The notes beneath the pieces are model-generated. The model was not told the DNA's origin, did not search any database, and saw only the letters and a list, made by a program, of their open reading frames with translations. From Candidatus Egerieimonas intestinavium (lineage in GTDB: Bacteria > Bacillota > Clostridia > Lachnospirales > Lachnospiraceae), in NCBI GenBank assembly GCA_018711815.1, contig DVHU01000036.1, positions 1-37,968 of the forward strand: 37,968 nucleotides of DNA. Reading direction: 5' to 3'. Each line of letters starts with the position of its first letter. Position 1 is the stretch's first letter. Both the position numbers and the translations under genes were made by a program. Below are positions 16,662-23,498 of this stretch, one piece after another.

Positions 16662-17444
16662 TTAGATTCCTTGACAAAATTTTAGAATTTCTGTAAACTT
16701 CATGGGGCCTCCGAAGAGGTCCAGGGCGCTGCCCACCGTCACATCCAGCCGGTCTCTCCCCTCCCGGCGCAGAATCTCCAAATCCCCGAAGCCGCCCACA
16801 CCCCCGGCATAGGTGATGGGCATTTCCCGCCCATGCTCAGCCAGCAGCCGCACCAGCTCCACCTCGATGCCCGAGGCTTTTCCCTCCACATCCACGGCGT
16901 GTACCAGAAATTCGCTGCAGTGCTCTCCCAGCTCCAGGAGCGTCTCCCGGTTTACCTCCGTGTCCGTGAATTTCTGCCACCTGTCGGTGACTATCCGGTA
17001 GCCCTGCCCCTTTTTTCTGCAGCTCAAATCCAAAACCAGATGTTCCCGTCCCACAGCCCGTTTCAGCTTCTCCAGATTTTCCCAGCAAATCCTTCCTTCC
17101 CGAAATACGTAGGAGGTGACAATCACGTGGCTGGCTCCGGCCTTCAAGTAGGCCTCCGCGTTATCCTCCCGGATACCTCCGCCGATCTGAAGCCCGCCCG
17201 GGTATTCCCCCAGGGCCAGGAGCGCCTGCCGGCGGGTGGCCTGATAGTAGGGTGAGGTCTCCGGGTTCAATAAAATAATATGCCCTCCCCGGATGCCATA
17301 TTCCCGATAAAATCTGGCGTAAAATCCCGCATCCTGACCCGACACAAAATTCTCCGCCGCCTGATCCTTTTCATCCGTAAGGCTTCCCCCTACGATCTGC
17401 TTTACCTGTCCGTTATGTATGTCAATACATGGCCGAAATCTCAC
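16662..17444 (-). CDS. hisA: Eukaryote-type HisA (ProFAR isomerase)
   Basis: A 260-residue TIM barrel that isomerises ProFAR to PRFAR in histidine synthesis. The start (VRFRPCIDIHNGQVKQIVGG), GGHIILLN, GGLQIGGGIREDNAE, VLDLSCRKK and ITYAGGVGGFGDLE match the HisA branch found in yeast and plants (TIGR02129 type) rather than the usual bacterial HisA. The start is GTG 17444, with GGAGG 7 bases upstream; longer in-frame readings continue upstream through the probable promoter (17506-17535) without a ribosome binding site. No other his gene is nearby, so it is an isolated copy. Confidence 0.88.
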   Translation of the reverse strand: MRFRPCIDIHNGQVKQIVGGSLTDEKDQAAENFVSGQDAGFYARFYREYGIRGGHIILLNPETSPYYQATRRQALLALGEYPGGLQIGGGIREDNAEAYLKAGASHVIVTSYVFREGRICWENLEKLKRAVGREHLVLDLSCRKKGQGYRIVTDRWQKFTDTEVNRETLLELGEHCSEFLVHAVDVEGKASGIEVELVRLLAEHGREMPITYAGGVGGFGDLEILRREGRDRLDVTVGSALDLFGGPMKFTEILKFCQGI

Positions 17445-17505
17445 AGCTCCACCTCCAAAATTCTGTACAGTATCCGCCTTGCGGCTCTTCCATCCTCTGA
17501 AAAGA

Positions 17506-17535
17506 ATTTTAACAGGTAATGGCGGCTGCTCGCAA
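17506..17535 (-). promoter_or_regulatory. Probable promoter of hisA
   Basis: On the minus strand TTGCGA (17535-17530) and TG-extended TAAAAT (17511-17506) are 18 bases apart. The remaining bases between here and the lipoprotein gene hold only a 6-bp GGCCGC/GCGGCC hairpin without a T-run. Confidence 0.45.
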
Positions 17536-17674
17536 GAAAAACCGGCATATTTATGGAATTTGCGCCAGGCCATGCGTATGTTGGCCGCCTCTTTTGCGGC
17601 CGCGGGCTCTAAAAGAAGCGTCATCTGAGCGCAGATACATAAATATACCGGTATTATTTGACCGTGCCCGGACT

Positions 17675-18109
17675 TTAGTTTTTGGGCGTGTTGTCAGCGC
17701 CGCTTTCCGCCTGGGTACCTGTTTTATTTTCCGTGCCCTCGGTGGCATCCTTCACGCCGTCTCCCATATCTTCCACAGCATCTCCTACGCCTTTTCCGGC
17801 ATCTTCCACGGCATTTCCCACACCGTCGCCTACGTCTTCAATTACGTCGCCGGCCCCGTCGCCCAGATCCTCCACAGCGTTCCCAGCTCCGTCGCCCAAA
17901 TCCTCTGCTCCATCGCCCACTACGCCGTCCTTCTCATCGGTGCCTTTCTCGTCATCCCGATTGTCCGTATCCTTATCCATATTGTCTTTCTGATCTGTCC
18001 CCTCGGTGACGCTGTTATTGTTGCTGCCATCCTTGTTTCCGCAGCCGGTGCTCAGGCAAAGGGCCGCTCCCAACACACATACCGTCATAAAAATTCTGAA
18101 ACGTCTCAT
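17675..18109 (-). CDS. Lipoprotein with 11-residue tandem repeats
   Basis: A 144-residue lipoprotein: signal peptide with lipobox LSTGC (Cys23), an acidic Asn/Asp/Lys-rich linker, then about five imperfect copies of an 11-residue unit of the form G-[ND]-A-V-E-D-x-G-D-G-V. The 11-residue (hendecad) period is that of amphipathic helices in LEA and apolipoprotein-like proteins. ATG 18109 is chosen for the signal peptide and the nearby AGGA; an in-frame ATG at 18163 adds residues without a good site. I do not recognise a family. It is downstream of the dap terminator and could be partly read through from dapB. Confidence 0.75.
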   Translation of the reverse strand: MRRFRIFMTVCVLGAALCLSTGCGNKDGSNNNSVTEGTDQKDNMDKDTDNRDDEKGTDEKDGVVGDGAEDLGDGAGNAVEDLGDGAGDVIEDVGDGVGNAVEDAGKGVGDAVEDMGDGVKDATEGTENKTGTQAESGADNTPKN

Positions 18110-18195
18110 GATTTCCTGTCTCCTTTTCAAAACTTTTAGGATTAATATGCGCAGGCCCGGCAAAATTTATGCGAAGCTGCCGAAGACTTTTATTT

Positions 18196-18237
18196 AAAAA
18201 TCGCAAAAGGGAGTGCCGCAATTAAGGCGACACCCCC
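18196..18237 (-). terminator. Terminator of the dapA-dapB operon
   Basis: The minus strand shows an 11-bp stem with two G-U pairs (arms 18237-18227 and 18219-18209) followed by TTTTGCGATTTTT. It lies about 20 bases past the dapB stop. Confidence 0.75.
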
Positions 18238-18258
18238 ATCAAGACTCGCTTTTCTTTT

Positions 18259-19014
18259 TTATGCCAGCACGTCGCTCATCTGATACCAGCCAGGTCCTTT
18301 TCCCGTTAAGAACTTGGCGGCCTGGATGGCTCCCTTGCCAAAGATAGCTCTGGAGTACGCTGTGTGGCTGAAGGTAATCACTTCGTCGGTCCCTGCGAAA
18401 ATCACATCGTGATCTCCGACGATGGTACCTCCCCGCACAGCGGAGATGCCGATTTCCTTATCCGGCCTGGCCTCTCTGCGGCTGCTGCGGTCGAAGGTAT
18501 AGTCGTATTTTTCCTCAAAGGCCTCGTTGATGCTGTCTGCCAGGGCCAGAGCTGTGCCGCTGGGCGCATCCACCTTCCGGCGGTGATGCTTCTCCACCAC
18601 CTCGATGTCGAAGCCTGCGGCTGCCAGCTGAGGCGCCACCTCTTTCAGCACCTTCATCAGCAGGTTAATGCCCACAGACATGTTGGCGGACTTCAGCACC
18701 GCCACCTGGCGGCTGGCTTCCTCTACTTTTTCCAACTGCTCCTGGGAAAGGCCCGTGGTACACAGAACAACGGGGATCTTTCTCCTGACACAGTAATCCA
18801 GCAGCTTATCTACCGCTTTGGCGGAACAGAAATCAATCACCGCATCCGCCTCCACCTGACAGGCGTCGATATCTGTAAACACCGGATATCCGTTGTCCCG
18901 GCAGTCCACCAGGTCAATGCCCGCCACAATCTCAATTTCCGGGTCATCCTTGATCAGACCGCTGACCACCTGACCCATATAGCCGTTACAGCCGTGCATA
19001 ATCACTTTAACCAT
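18259..19014 (-). CDS. dapB: 4-hydroxy-tetrahydrodipicolinate reductase
   Basis: A 251-residue NAD(P)H-dependent reductase forming tetrahydrodipicolinate in the lysine/diaminopimelate pathway. The N-terminal nucleotide loop is GCNGYMG (8-14). The family signature EKHHRRKVDAPSGTA carries the catalytic His143-His144 and Lys147. It lies 26 bases after dapA and is co-transcribed with it under the lysine riboswitch. The length is slightly short but within the family range. Confidence 0.96.
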   Translation of the reverse strand: MVKVIMHGCNGYMGQVVSGLIKDDPEIEIVAGIDLVDCRDNGYPVFTDIDACQVEADAVIDFCSAKAVDKLLDYCVRRKIPVVLCTTGLSQEQLEKVEEASRQVAVLKSANMSVGINLLMKVLKEVAPQLAAAGFDIEVVEKHHRRKVDAPSGTALALADSINEAFEEKYDYTFDRSSRREARPDKEIGISAVRGGTIVGDHDVIFAGTDEVITFSHTAYSRAIFGKGAIQAAKFLTGKGPGWYQMSDVLA

Positions 19015-19040
19015 TTTCTCTCGCCTCTTTCGTCCTGAAT

Positions 19041-19931
19041 CTATGCCAGCTTAATGCCAAATTCAATCATTGCTTTCTTCAGCTTCTCCACATTCTGGGG
19101 CTCCATCTCAGACAGGGGCCCTCTCAGGGGACCCACTTCCTTGCCCATGAGATTTAAGGCCATCTTCACGGGGATGGGATTCACCTCACAGAACAGAGCG
19201 GAAATCAGAGGAATGGCCTCCAGCTGAATCTTCATTCCTCCGGCGGTATCTCCCGCCAGATATTTTGCCACCATGTCGTGGGTCTCTCTGGGAGCCACGT
19301 TGGCCAGCACGGAAATGACGCCCTTGCCGCCCAAAGACAGCAGCGGAATCACCTGATCGTCGTTGCCGGAATAGAGGTCGATGCCCTCCCCGGCCAGGTG
19401 CATCAGCTCTGCCACCTGAGAAATGTTTCCGCTGGCTTCTTTAACGCCCACAATGTTCTCCACGTTTTTAACCAGGTAGGCTACCGTGGCCGGCTGCAGG
19501 TTGCAGCCTGTACGGCTGGGTACATTGTACATGATGATCGGTATATGTACAGATTCCGCAATACGGGTGTAATGGGTAATTAAGCCCTTCTGGGTAGCTT
19601 TATTGTAATAGGGCGTTACCACCAGAAGTCCATCGGCTCCGGCCTCTTCCGCCTCCTTGGACATCTCGATGGCCGTGTTGGTGCAGTTGGAGCCGGTTCC
19701 GGCAATTACCGGAATCCGCTTATTCACATGCTTGATGGCAAACCGGATAACATCCAGGTGCTCCGGCACCGTCAGAGTAGCGGACTCTCCTGTGGTTCCG
19801 CAGATGATGATGGCGTCGGTGCCCCCCTCAATCTGTTCGTCCAAAAGTTCTGCCAGCTTCTCATAGTTTACAGATAAATCCTCATGCATCGGCGTTACAA
19901 TAGCTACGCCGGACCCTTCAAAAATTGCCAT
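19041..19931 (-). CDS. dapA: 4-hydroxy-tetrahydrodipicolinate synthase
   Basis: A 296-residue TIM barrel that condenses pyruvate with aspartate semialdehyde, the first committed step of lysine and diaminopimelate synthesis. The Schiff-base Lys164 (VGVKEASGN), proton-relay Tyr135 (IMYNVPSRTG) and the GTTGE loop (45-49) are all present. A strong ribosome binding site (AAGGAGG) precedes the ATG. The gene is led by a lysine riboswitch and followed by dapB. Diaminopimelate also feeds the cell wall and spore dipicolinate. Confidence 0.97.
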   Translation of the reverse strand: MAIFEGSGVAIVTPMHEDLSVNYEKLAELLDEQIEGGTDAIIICGTTGESATLTVPEHLDVIRFAIKHVNKRIPVIAGTGSNCTNTAIEMSKEAEEAGADGLLVVTPYYNKATQKGLITHYTRIAESVHIPIIMYNVPSRTGCNLQPATVAYLVKNVENIVGVKEASGNISQVAELMHLAGEGIDLYSGNDDQVIPLLSLGGKGVISVLANVAPRETHDMVAKYLAGDTAGGMKIQLEAIPLISALFCEVNPIPVKMALNLMGKEVGPLRGPLSEMEPQNVEKLKKAMIEFGIKLA

Positions 19932-19955
19932 TCTTCTTTCCTCCTTACGTATAAC

Positions 19956-19982
19956 GAGGCCGACTTATGAAAAGCCAGCCTC
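19956..19982 (-). promoter_or_regulatory. Hairpin between lysine riboswitch and dapA
   Basis: The minus strand forms a 10-bp imperfect stem (GAGGCTGGCT against AGTCGGCCTC) just after the aptamer. It is followed by GTTATACG rather than a T-run and ends about 10 bases before the dapA Shine-Dalgarno sequence. It may be the riboswitch's expression platform. Confidence 0.45.
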
Positions 19983-20013
19983 AAAGAATGTTCCGTTTCC
20001 GCTTGAATTCTCC

Positions 20014-20175
20014 GATAGCTCTCCATCTTGCGATGACAGTCATGGAATTGTTCACTCCATGCCCAGGGACAAGCGTCTGACGGAACCCTCTCCCTTCGGC
20101 GTCTTCCCCTTTCCGCCGCCCTCCTCTGCCCCGCAGGCATCCGACGGCTTACTCTTGAAAGACGCGACCTCTATC
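20014..20175 (-). ncRNA. Lysine riboswitch (L box)
   Basis: The minus-strand leader of dapA carries the conserved lysine-aptamer blocks in order: AGAGGTCGCG, TTCAAGAGTAA, CGGATGCCTGCGG, GACGCCGAAGGG and CCCTGGGC. The closing P1 stem pairs GATAG (20175-20171) with CTATC (20018-20014), giving a 162-nt aptamer, close to the usual size. Placement directly before dapA-dapB fits lysine feedback control of the operon. Confidence 0.93.
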
Positions 20176-20192
20176 ATTTAATAGTTATGATA

Positions 20193-20221
20193 AATATACC
20201 ATCATTCCTATCTGCTGTCAA
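20193..20221 (-). promoter_or_regulatory. Promoter of the riboswitch-dapA-dapB transcript
   Basis: On the minus strand consensus TTGACA (20221-20216) and TG-extended TATATT (20198-20193) are 17 bases apart. The start would be near 20186, just before the aptamer. Confidence 0.8.
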
Positions 20222-20246
20222 CTCAGAAAGGCCCTCTTTATGTCCC

Positions 20247-20873
20247 TTAATCCACATACTCCAGCTTGCTGACGGATACCTCGTAGGCCGTCCGTTTCTC
20301 TGTCTCATTTTCCCCGATTTTCTTTACGTATTCCCGGCTCTGGATCCGCCCCCAGACCAGCACATGTCCCCCCACCTGAAAGGCTGAGGCATAGCGGGCA
20401 TTGCGCCCCCAGCAAATGCAGGGAATATAGTCGGATTTCCCGTAGGGACGGTTCACCGCGATCAGAAGATCCGCGATTTCCCTGCCCAGGGGAGTTTTTC
20501 GATACACCGGCGGCTTGCAGATGTATCCGTCCAGGAAGATCTGATTGGTTTTCACGGAGTTGTCCTCCTGCTCCACGAAGCTGATCTCCCGGGCAAAAAC
20601 AGATAGCACCAGACGGTTTTTCTTTTCCTCGTGCCTATTGTAGGAGCGGAACTGGCCGCTGATCTCTATGTACTCCCCCTCATAGTCCTGGGTCACATCC
20701 AGGAGGCGTTCCGATACCATTACCGGAATCCGATCCTCCGATTCGCTGAGCCGCTTTACCAGCACATCTACCAGGTAAAAGCCCTCTCCAAAAACCTGAT
20801 GGCTGAAGGTGAAGGGCGAAGCGATCTGACCCAAAATAGACACCTGATTGTTTTCAATAATTTTATCTGCCAT
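20247..20873 (-). CDS. Single-stranded DNA-binding protein with two OB-like domains
   Basis: A 208-residue protein. The second half (TNQIFLDGYICKPPVYRKTP, then IADLLIAVNRPYGKSDYIPC, ICWGRNARYASAFQVGGHV, VWGRIQSREY) is a clear SSB-type OB fold. The first half (NQVSILGQIASPFTFSHQVF, EYIEISGQFRSY) also has the beta-strand pattern of an OB fold. The C-terminus ends VSKLEYVD without the acidic DDDIPF-like tip that recruits repair proteins to standard SSB. It is probably an accessory SSB rather than the main replicative one. The Shine-Dalgarno sequence AGGGGA is rather far (about 12 bases) from the ATG. Confidence 0.82.
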   Translation of the reverse strand: MADKIIENNQVSILGQIASPFTFSHQVFGEGFYLVDVLVKRLSESEDRIPVMVSERLLDVTQDYEGEYIEISGQFRSYNRHEEKKNRLVLSVFAREISFVEQEDNSVKTNQIFLDGYICKPPVYRKTPLGREIADLLIAVNRPYGKSDYIPCICWGRNARYASAFQVGGHVLVWGRIQSREYVKKIGENETEKRTAYEVSVSKLEYVD

Positions 20874-20995
20874 GAATGATAGTTCCCCTTTCTCTCTCTG
20901 GTATTTTGTCTATAGTAGTGTATGTCCCGCTCCCCTCCTTTAGAACGAATTTTTCCCACTTTCGGTCGGGCAAATCCGACAGGAAACGAGACCGC

Positions 20996-21073
20996 CTGTT
21001 CCTATTCACAGCCGATTCCAGCTTCCGTACAGAGACGTCGTGCTCGCGCGTAAGGCGCCGTGAATAGTAACAG
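20996..21073. repeat. Imperfect inverted repeat in the ssb-typA intergenic region
   Basis: CTGTTCCTATTCAC (20996-21009) pairs with GTGAATAGTAACAG (21060-21073) at 13 of 14 positions around a 50-base GC-rich loop. The rest of the roughly 310-base gap holds a 5-bp GTCGG/CCGAC hairpin (20964-20979) and the typA promoter. It looks like a dispersed palindromic repeat; no gene was accepted here. Confidence 0.5.
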
Positions 21074-21110
21074 CCGCCTTCATTTTTTTCACAATTTTTC
21101 CCCCTGCCCC

Positions 21111-21138
21111 TTGTAATCCGGGAAAATTGTGGTAGACT
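21111..21138 (+). promoter_or_regulatory. Probable promoter of typA
   Basis: TTGTAA (21111-21116) and TG-extended TAGACT (21133-21138) are 16 bases apart, about 45 bases before the typA ATG. Confidence 0.5.
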
Positions 21139-21183
21139 GTAATATCGGTGGTTTAACGCATATAAATAAGAGGAGATTCTGTT

Positions 21184-23013
21184 ATGAAAACAACAAGAGA
21201 AGATGTGAGAAACGTTGCGATCATCGCTCATGTAGACCATGGCAAGACCACGCTGGTGGACGAGCTATTAAAGCAGAGCGGCGTATTCCGCGCCAACCAG
21301 GAGGTTCAGGAGCGTGTCATGGACTCCAACGACATTGAGCGGGAGCGCGGCATCACCATTCTTTCCAAAAATACAGCAGTTTTTTATAAAGATACGAAGA
21401 TCAACATCATCGACACCCCGGGCCATGCGGATTTCGGCGGCGAGGTAGAACGGGTGCTGAAAATGGTAAACGGCGTAATCCTGGTGGTGGACGCCTTCGA
21501 GGGCCCCATGCCCCAGACCCGTTTTGTACTGCGCAAAGCCCTGGAGCTGGATCTGGACGTCATCGTCTGCATCAATAAGGTGGACCGACCGGAGGCAAGA
21601 CCTGATGAAGTGGTAGACGAGGTGCTGGAGCTTCTGATGGATCTGGAGGCCAATGACAAGCAGCTGGACTGCCCCTTTGTCTACGCCTCCGCCAAGGCCG
21701 GCTGGGCCGCCAGAAGCCTTGAGGACGAGCACAAGGATATGGTTCCCCTTTTTGAGACCATCCTGGAGCATATCCCCGCCCCCACCGGCGACCCGGAAGC
21801 CGGCACCCAGGTGCTCATCAGCACCATCGATTACAATGAGTATGTAGGCCGCATCGGCGTGGGCAAGGTGGACAACGGTAAAATCGCCGTGAATCAGGAG
21901 GTTCTTCTGATGAACCACCACGACCCGGATAAGAAAAAGAAGGTAAAGATCAGCAAGCTCTACGAGTTTGACGGTCTGAACAAGGTGGAGGTGTCCGAAG
22001 CGCAGATTGGTTCTATTGTGGCTATCTCCGGCATTGCGGACATCCACATCGGCGACACCCTCTGCGATGTAAATAACCCCGAGCCCATCCCCTTCCAGAA
22101 GATTTCTGAGCCCACCATCGCCATGCACTTCATGGTCAATGACAGCCCCCTGGCGGGTCAGGAGGGCAAATATATCACCTCCCGCCATATCCGGGATCGG
22201 CTGCTGCGGGAGTTGAATACGGACGTGAGCCTGCGGGTGGAGGAGACGGATTCCCCGGACTGCTTCAAGGTGTCCGGCCGCGGTGAGCTGCACCTGTCCG
22301 TGCTCATTGAAAATATGCGCCGGGAGGGCTATGAGTTTGCTGTCAGCAAGGCTGAGGTTCTCTACAAGCGCGACGAGGCCGGACGGCTGGAGGAGCCCAT
22401 GGAGCTGGTATACATCGACGTGCCCGAGGAGTTCTCCGGCAGTGTCATCCAGAAGCTCTCCACCAGAAAGGGGGAACTCCAGGGAATGAGCCCGGCAGCG
22501 GATGGCACCACCCGCCTGGAATTCTACATTCCCGCCAGAGGCCTCATCGGCTACCGGGGGGAGTTTATGACGGACACCAAGGGCAACGGTATCATGAATT
22601 CCACTTTCGACGGCTACGGCCCGTACAAAGGAGATATCCAGTACCGGAAACAGGGTTCCCTCATTGCCTACGAGGACGGCGAGTCTGTCACCTACGGCCT
22701 CTTTCAGGCCCAGGACCGGGGTACTCTCTTCATCGGCCCCGGCCAGAAGGTTTACGCCGGCATGGTAATCGGCCAGAACGGCAAGGCCGAGGATATCGAG
22801 CTGAATGTATGCAAAACCAAGCACCTGACCAACACCCGCTCCTCCTCCGCCGACGAGGCTCTGAAGCTGACCCCGCCCAGAGTCTTGAGCCTGGAGCAGG
22901 CGCTGGAATTCATCGATAAGGATGAGCTCCTGGAGGTGACGCCCAAGAGTCTTCGTATCCGCAAGAAGATTCTGGATTCCCGGCTGCGGAAGCGCGAAAA
23001 TATGAAGAATTAA
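21184..23013 (+). CDS. typA: Ribosome-associated GTPase TypA/BipA
   Basis: A 609-residue translational GTPase of the EF-G superfamily, acting on the ribosome in stress and low-temperature assembly. The G domain shows AHVDHGKT (15-22), RERGITI, DTPGH (77-81), NKVD (131-134) and SAKAG. The EF-G-like beta-barrel and alpha-beta domains follow, and the BipA-specific C-terminal region contains [18 protein letters not shown] and the [20 protein letters not shown] end. The length is usual for the family. AGAGGAGA stands a few bases before the ATG. It is a single gene closed by a strong terminator. Confidence 0.97.
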   Translation: MKTTREDVRNVAIIAHVDHGKTTLVDELLKQSGVFRANQEVQERVMDSNDIERERGITILSKNTAVFYKDTKINIIDTPGHADFGGEVERVLKMVNGVILVVDAFEGPMPQTRFVLRKALELDLDVIVCINKVDRPEARPDEVVDEVLELLMDLEANDKQLDCPFVYASAKAGWAARSLEDEHKDMVPLFETILEHIPAPTGDPEAGTQVLISTIDYNEYVGRIGVGKVDNGKIAVNQEVLLMNHHDPDKKKKVKISKLYEFDGLNKVEVSEAQIGSIVAISGIADIHIGDTLCDVNNPEPIPFQKISEPTIAMHFMVNDSPLAGQEGKYITSRHIRDRLLRELNTDVSLRVEETDSPDCFKVSGRGELHLSVLIENMRREGYEFAVSKAEVLYKRDEAGRLEEPMELVYIDVPEEFSGSVIQKLSTRKGELQGMSPAADGTTRLEFYIPARGLIGYRGEFMTDTKGNGIMNSTFDGYGPYKGDIQYRKQGSLIAYEDGESVTYGLFQAQDRGTLFIGPGQKVYAGMVIGQNGKAEDIELNVCKTKHLTNTRSSSADEALKLTPPRVLSLEQALEFIDKDELLEVTPKSLRIRKKILDSRLRKRENMKN

Positions 23014-23023
23014 ACGACAGAAG

Positions 23024-23072
23024 GGCCTGCGTCCTCACCCGTGAATATGGTGTGAGGGCGCAGGCCTCTTTA
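23024..23072 (+). terminator. Intrinsic terminator of typA
   Basis: A 15-bp stem with one G-U pair (arms 23024-23038 and 23052-23066) is followed by TCTTTAT. It insulates the toxin locus downstream from typA transcription. Confidence 0.85.
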
Positions 23073-23125
23073 TAGCTTTATAATTTACTTTTATCGGATT
23101 ATATTTTATTTTTGCAATATTCTAA

Positions 23126-23154
23126 TTGATAGAACCATCCGGCTATGTTATACT
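23126..23154 (+). promoter_or_regulatory. Promoter of toxin 2
   Basis: TTGATA (23126-23131) and TATACT (23149-23154) are exactly 17 bases apart. The start would be near 23161, giving a structured leader of about 85 bases. Confidence 0.75.
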
Positions 23155-23191
23155 GGCACTACGGAAAGTCAGAGCATCTCAAGGCGGCCTG

Positions 23192-23237
23192 CCCTCCACA
23201 TTGGAGGGGCTAACCCTCCGAACGAGAGAAAGGAGGG
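23192..23237 (+). promoter_or_regulatory. Alternating CCCTCC/GGAGGG elements masking the toxin 2 ribosome binding site
   Basis: The leader has four short complementary arms in order: CCCTCC (23192-23197), GGAGGG (23203-23208), CCCTCC (23214-23219) and GGAGGG (23232-23237). The last one is the toxin's Shine-Dalgarno sequence. The arms can form two neighbouring hairpins or exchange partners, so the site can be hidden or exposed. The pairing is seen directly; the switch is inferred. Confidence 0.5.
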
Positions 23238-23245
23238 AGATGCCA

Positions 23246-23335
23246 ATGCTTACATATTCTGAGCTTCTTCAGTTTTGTATGTTCATTGTATCCCTCGTGG
23301 GATTGTGTTATACAATCTTCCGGGGAAAAAAGTAG
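23246..23335 (+). CDS. Small hydrophobic peptide, type I toxin candidate (29 aa)
   Basis: The 29-residue peptide begins MLTYSELLQFC, has one transmembrane segment (about 7-24) and ends in the basic tail FRGKK. ATG 23246 is the likely start because GGAGGG ends 8 bases before it; an in-frame ATG at 23240 would be only 2 bases from that site. The gene has its own 17-spaced promoter, its own terminator and a convergent antisense RNA, the same plan as the locus at 105-473, although the peptide sequence differs. Both share an M-x-x-Y-[ES] start. Membrane disruption is the expected action if it is a toxin. A regulatory small protein is the alternative. Confidence 0.65.
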   Translation: MLTYSELLQFCMFIVSLVGLCYTIFRGKK

Positions 23336-23429
23336 CCGCCAACTACCGCAAATAGTTGACGGCCGGCCTCATCTGAGGCACTAACTCAACAATTCGAGGG
23401 TAGGCCAGGGGCTCTGGCTTTCCCTTTCT
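23326..23429 (-). ncRNA. Putative cis-antisense antitoxin RNA 2
   Basis: About 104 nt, from the promoter at 23436-23464 to an intrinsic terminator: GCCGTCAACTA paired with TAGTTGGCGGC (one mismatch), followed by TACTTTTTT. The T-run lies over the last codons of the toxin gene. The RNA is complementary to the toxin mRNA 3' untranslated region and its last codons. An internal GCCTC/GAGGC hairpin (23366-23379) is also present. The signals are seen; the antitoxin role is inferred from the RatA/SR4 layout. Confidence 0.7.
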
Positions 23430-23430
23430 G
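23402..23430 (+). terminator. Terminator of toxin 2 mRNA
   Basis: GCCAG-GGGCT-CTGGC (23404-23418), with an outer G-T and A-T pair, is followed by TTTCCCTTTCTGTCTTT. The toxin message therefore ends where the antisense RNA begins. Confidence 0.55.
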
Positions 23431-23435
23431 TCTTT

Positions 23436-23464
23436 ACTATAGCACATCCGGCAGACTGGCGCAA
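23436..23464 (-). promoter_or_regulatory. Promoter of antisense RNA 2
   Basis: On the minus strand TTGCGC (23464-23459) and TATAGT (23441-23436) are 17 bases apart. It lies 35 bases past the end of the long catabolic operon on the same strand. Confidence 0.65.
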
Positions 23465-23498
23465 GCTGTTTTCTTTTTTTACTCCGTAAACAGTAACG

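Noticed and set aside
17519-18139. 206-codon plus-strand frame with repeated hydrophobic stretches
   Set aside because: It mirrors the 11-residue repeat of the minus-strand lipoprotein, so its repeats are a by-product; no ribosome binding site.
20863-21240. 125-codon minus-strand frame between ssb and typA
   Set aside because: It crosses the typA promoter and start and the inverted repeat, has low-complexity Arg/Ser-rich sequence and no family features.
21268-22824. 518-codon open frame on the minus strand
   Set aside because: It is the complement of typA, whose GTPase motifs are intact; composition (many His, Leu, Val, Gln) is that of a shadow frame.
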